Of a stretch of 6,632 bases of DNA, positions 4,799 to 6,632 are shown piece by piece. Where the stretch lies: the NCBI GenBank assembly GCA_030605745.1, contig JAUWHT010000220.1:1-6632 (forward strand), given 5' to 3'. The notes beneath the pieces were generated by a model. It had not been told where the DNA came from. It saw nothing but the letters and a program-made list of their open reading frames with translations, and searched no databases. Origin of the DNA: Pirellulales bacterium (GTDB taxonomy: Bacteria > Planctomycetota > Planctomycetia > Pirellulales > Thermoguttaceae). A program made the translations under genes and the position numbers. Each line of letters begins with the position of its first letter. The first letter of the stretch is position 1.

Positions 4799-6319
4799 CT
4801 ACTCTCTGATCGGCGGTTCTTTTGGTCTGCCGCCGGCGGCCGCTTCGGCGGGCTCGGGCTTGGCCTCGGGGATATCCGACCCCTGACCGCCCGCCGTCTG
4901 GTCGATCGCCTCCGCCTCGGTCTCCGCAGGCTCGTAGGAAACCTCCTTGAACTCGGCGTGCTCGAGGATCAGTTCGATGACCTTCCGCTCGACGATCTGG
5001 TTCCGCAGCACGTCCATCGTGCCGCCCTTCTCGATCCGGGCCCGGACACGACGCGGCGATTCGCCGCTCTGGGCGGCGATCAGGCCGATCTCTTGCTCAT
5101 AATCATCCTCCTCGGCGTCGATGCCTTGATCTTCCGCAATCCGCTCGAGAATGAAATGCTCCTTCAGCGCCCGGGCGGTCGAGGCCGCACTGTTCTGGCG
5201 GAGTTCGTTCTGATGGGCACGAATTTCATCGTCGCTGAAGCCGCTGCGCCGCAACTCCATCACCGCTCGCTGTAACTCGCGATGGCTCTGACGCTCCAAT
5301 AGCTCGGGCGGCAACTCCCAATCGGCAGCCGCGGTCAGCGCTGCGGTGATCTGTTCTCGGGCACGCTGGTGCTGCTCGTACTGCAATTGGCGATGGAGTT
5401 GGTCCTTGATTGCGTCGCGCAGATCGGCTTCCAGCTCGAACCCGCCCAACTCGTCGAGCAGTTCTTCGTCGAGTTCAGGCAGTTCAAGCTTTTTGACCTC
5501 CAGGACGTCGAACACGGCGGTGATCGCTTGACCTCGCAGCGCCACGTTCGGCGCGTCGTGGGTCAGCACGGCCTGGCCGATGCGAGTTTCTCCGGCCCTA
5601 ACGCCGGTCATCAGTTCGTCGAACTTCTCGATCTTGCCGTCGCGGAAACTCAGCGCGGGCCGGATGCGGATTACCTCCTCGGTAGAGCTGGAGAGCACCT
5701 GCTCGCCGTGCTTGAAGGTCAGGTCTGTTGAAACGTAGTCGCCCACTTCGGCCGAACCGTCGTAGGGCACCAAACGGCCACGATCGGCCAACACGTTCTG
5801 CAGCGCCCGGTCCACGTTCGCACTGCTGAACTCCCGAACCGGCTTCTCAATCGAAAGTCCCTTCCACTCGGGCAAGTCGAACTCGGGACGAACCTCCAAG
5901 TCGAACTCGAAGCTGAGCGGCCCTTCGTCAGGCATCTCGACAGCATCCAGGTCAATGTCCGGCTCGCTGATCGCCGAAAGCTTGTTCTCCTTGTTGACCT
6001 GTTCAAGGCCGTCCGCCAACAACAGGCTCTTTACCCGATCGGTCACGTCCTTGCGAAATCGCCTCTCGATCAGCTTTCGCGGGGCATGGCCGGGGCGGAA
6101 GCCGGGAACCTGCGCCGAAGGCATCAACTCGGTGAACTCCTTGTCGTAGTAACGCTCGATGTCCGACCGCGAAATTGTCACCGCAATATGACGCTCGCAC
6201 GTACCACGCCTCTCGATCGTTACCTCGATGTCTAACTTCTCGGTTGTCTGTTCGTCAACTTTTTCGTCAACCTCTTCGTCAACCAGGTTGTCGAGGTCCA
6301 ATTTCTCGGTGTCGGCCAT
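4799..6319 (-). CDS. tig: Trigger factor, ribosome-associated chaperone (506 aa)
   Basis: Trigger factor docks at the ribosomal exit tunnel and shields nascent chains. The ribosome-binding domain (about 30-145) contains the signature loop VPGFRPGHAPRKLIERRF (71-88). A PPIase/FKBP-like domain spans about 190-277, from EVGDYVSTDL to AVFDVLEVKKLELPEL. The helical C-terminal chaperone domain runs from about 278 to 460. The PPIase site is degenerate: the FxGG and IPGFE-type motifs are replaced (TEEVIRIRPALSF; KIEKFDELM), so isomerase activity is doubtful. At 506 aa it exceeds E. coli TF (432) through an acidic N-terminal extension (1-30, with three VDE repeats) and a low-complexity Ala/Glu/Pro C-terminal tail (about 462-506). 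Start ATG 6319 has a modest GAGAG ahead of it. It begins the protein-coding part of the operon, 31 nt after tRNA-Gly and 39 nt before clpP. Confidence 0.95.
   Translation of the reverse strand: MADTEKLDLDNLVDEEVDEKVDEQTTEKLDIEVTIERRGTCERHIAVTISRSDIERYYDKEFTELMPSAQVPGFRPGHAPRKLIERRFRKDVTDRVKSLLLADGLEQVNKENKLSAISEPDIDLDAVEMPDEGPLSFEFDLEVRPEFDLPEWKGLSIEKPVREFSSANVDRALQNVLADRGRLVPYDGSAEVGDYVSTDLTFKHGEQVLSSSTEEVIRIRPALSFRDGKIEKFDELMTGVRAGETRIGQAVLTHDAPNVALRGQAITAVFDVLEVKKLELPELDEELLDELGGFELEADLRDAIKDQLHRQLQYEQHQRAREQITAALTAAADWELPPELLERQSHRELQRAVMELRRSGFSDDEIRAHQNELRQNSAASTARALKEHFILERIAEDQGIDAEEDDYEQEIGLIAAQSGESPRRVRARIEKGGTMDVLRNQIVERKVIELILEHAEFKEVSYEPAETEAEAIDQTAGGQGSDIPEAKPEPAEAAAGGRPKEPPIRE
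6251..6283 (-). repeat. 12-bp tandem repeat in the 5' end of tig
   Basis: TTCGTCAAC occurs at 6251-6259, 6263-6271 and 6275-6283, an exact 12-nt period. On the coding strand it encodes VDEE-VDEK-VDEQ in the acidic N-terminal extension of trigger factor. The period is a multiple of three, so slippage would change the length without breaking the frame. Confidence 0.75.
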
Positions 6320-6339
6320 ATTTTCTCTCTACCGTGGCG

Positions 6340-6345
6340 AGTATA
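6340..6345 (-). promoter_or_regulatory. Weak candidate -10 box in the tRNA-tig gap
   Basis: TATACT on the - strand lies between the tRNA 3' end and tig, and would start transcription near 6333. No convincing -35 box is found at 16-18 nt; that region falls inside the tRNA T-arm. It is therefore at best a weak second promoter for tig. Confidence 0.2.
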
Positions 6346-6350
6346 CAAAG

Positions 6351-6423
6351 AGCGGGTGATGGGGTTTGAACCCACGACAACGACGTTGGCAACGTCGTGC
6401 TCTACCAACTGAGCTACACCCGC
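6351..6423 (-). tRNA. tRNA-Gly (anticodon GCC)
   Basis: On the - strand the full cloverleaf is present. The acceptor GCGGGTG (6423-6417) pairs with CACCCGC (6358-6352); the D-stem is GCTC/GAGC with loop AGTTGGTA; the anticodon stem CGACG/CGTCG encloses TTGCCAA, anticodon GCC, reading GGC and GGU. The variable loop is TTGTC. The T-stem GTGGG/CCCAT carries loop TTCAAAC, and the discriminator is T, typical of bacterial tRNA-Gly. CCA is not encoded: CTTTG follows the discriminator, so the nucleotidyltransferase must add it. Its own promoter lies upstream and tig starts 31 nt downstream, so the tRNA is probably cut from a shared transcript. Confidence 0.97.
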
Positions 6424-6496
6424 TTGCGCCCGTTTCGGTAGGCTTCCAGGCTACCCCCCAGCGGTCGGGAACTACCGGCCGCGGCCAAGTGCCGGA

Positions 6497-6524
6497 ATTA
6501 TAGGTCCAACAGGTGCGCTTTCAA
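6497..6524 (-). promoter_or_regulatory. Sigma-70 promoter of the tRNA-Gly/tig/clpP operon
   Basis: TTGAAA (6524-6519), matching five of six consensus bases, and a perfect TATAAT (6502-6497) are separated by 16 nt. Transcription should start near 6490, about 67 nt before the mature tRNA. The leader contains a short hairpin (5 bp, GGTAG 6437-6441 with CTACC 6451-6455), which RNase P processing would remove with the rest of the leader. A 10-bp palindrome, GGCAATTGCC (6526-6535), sits one base beyond the -35 box. Confidence 0.75.
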
Positions 6525-6632
6525 GGGCAATTGCCTCGTGAAAACCAAAAGGAGCTAGGGAGCGGTGGTCAGCATCCCCTCTGTTGGGGGTCACGGAACG
6601 CGGCAAAGGCCTCGCAGGGTGTTGAGTGCACC
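6525..6632. other. Window end: no supported gene, one palindrome
   Basis: Beyond the perfect 10-bp palindrome GGCAATTGCC (6526-6535), nothing here is convincing. A GTG at 6565, with GGAG at 6551-6554, opens a + strand frame to the window edge (22 complete codons, no recognisable motif). A - strand frame of 20 codons enters from the right and stops at TGA 6570-6568. Either could be the edge of a gene, but neither can be named. Confidence 0.3.

Noticed and set aside
6565..6632. Partial + strand gene starting at GTG 6565
   Set aside because: There are only 22 complete codons before the edge, no recognisable motif, and an equally open - strand frame; not enough to call.

Overview
The window is GC-rich bacterial DNA, most likely from a member of the Planctomycetota. 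The pointers are two adjacent, divergent clpP genes directly after tig, a coiled-coil lipoprotein of a kind I associate with that phylum, and a WDxDDDPxGN-type BrnT-like toxin gene. This placement is an inference from gene content; no rRNA or other marker is present.

The left part (1 to about 1230) is accessory DNA. It opens with the 3' end of a group II intron (domains V and VI, with the branch-point adenosine), whose reverse transcriptase would lie to the left of the window. A strong 65-nt imperfect hairpin follows immediately. Then comes a compact toxin-antitoxin-like operon on the + strand: a near-consensus sigma-70 promoter, a BrnT-like toxin starting at TTG, and an XRE-family helix-turn-helix antitoxin. 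Next is a palindrome resembling REP sequences. On the - strand lies a 5'-deleted, frameshifted remnant of a DUF4143/AAA ATPase gene, which abuts the 3' end of the following gene.

The middle (1234-2656) holds one - strand gene for a 12-helix major facilitator transporter. It has its own promoter (extended -10 TATAAT), which overlaps a sigma-54-like motif. A long interrupted hairpin (2656-2724) separates it from the operon upstream.

The right part (2724-6524) is a tight - strand proteostasis operon. In order of transcription it holds tRNA-Gly(GCC), tig (trigger factor), a first clpP, a second clpP and a secreted lipoprotein gene. Gaps are 31, 39 and 3 nt, followed by a 4-nt ATGA overlap. A good sigma-70 promoter (TTGAAA-16-TATAAT) lies about 73 nt upstream of the tRNA and may drive the whole set. 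Trigger factor receives nascent chains at the ribosome, and the two ClpP proteins would form a possibly heteromeric degradation chamber. No clpX follows, unlike the classical tig-clpP-clpX order. The lipoprotein has an unknown envelope role.

I did not find a clearly new system. The least explained items are the clp-linked lipoprotein, the hairpin at the intron junction, and the TA-like pair with its non-standard partner combination.
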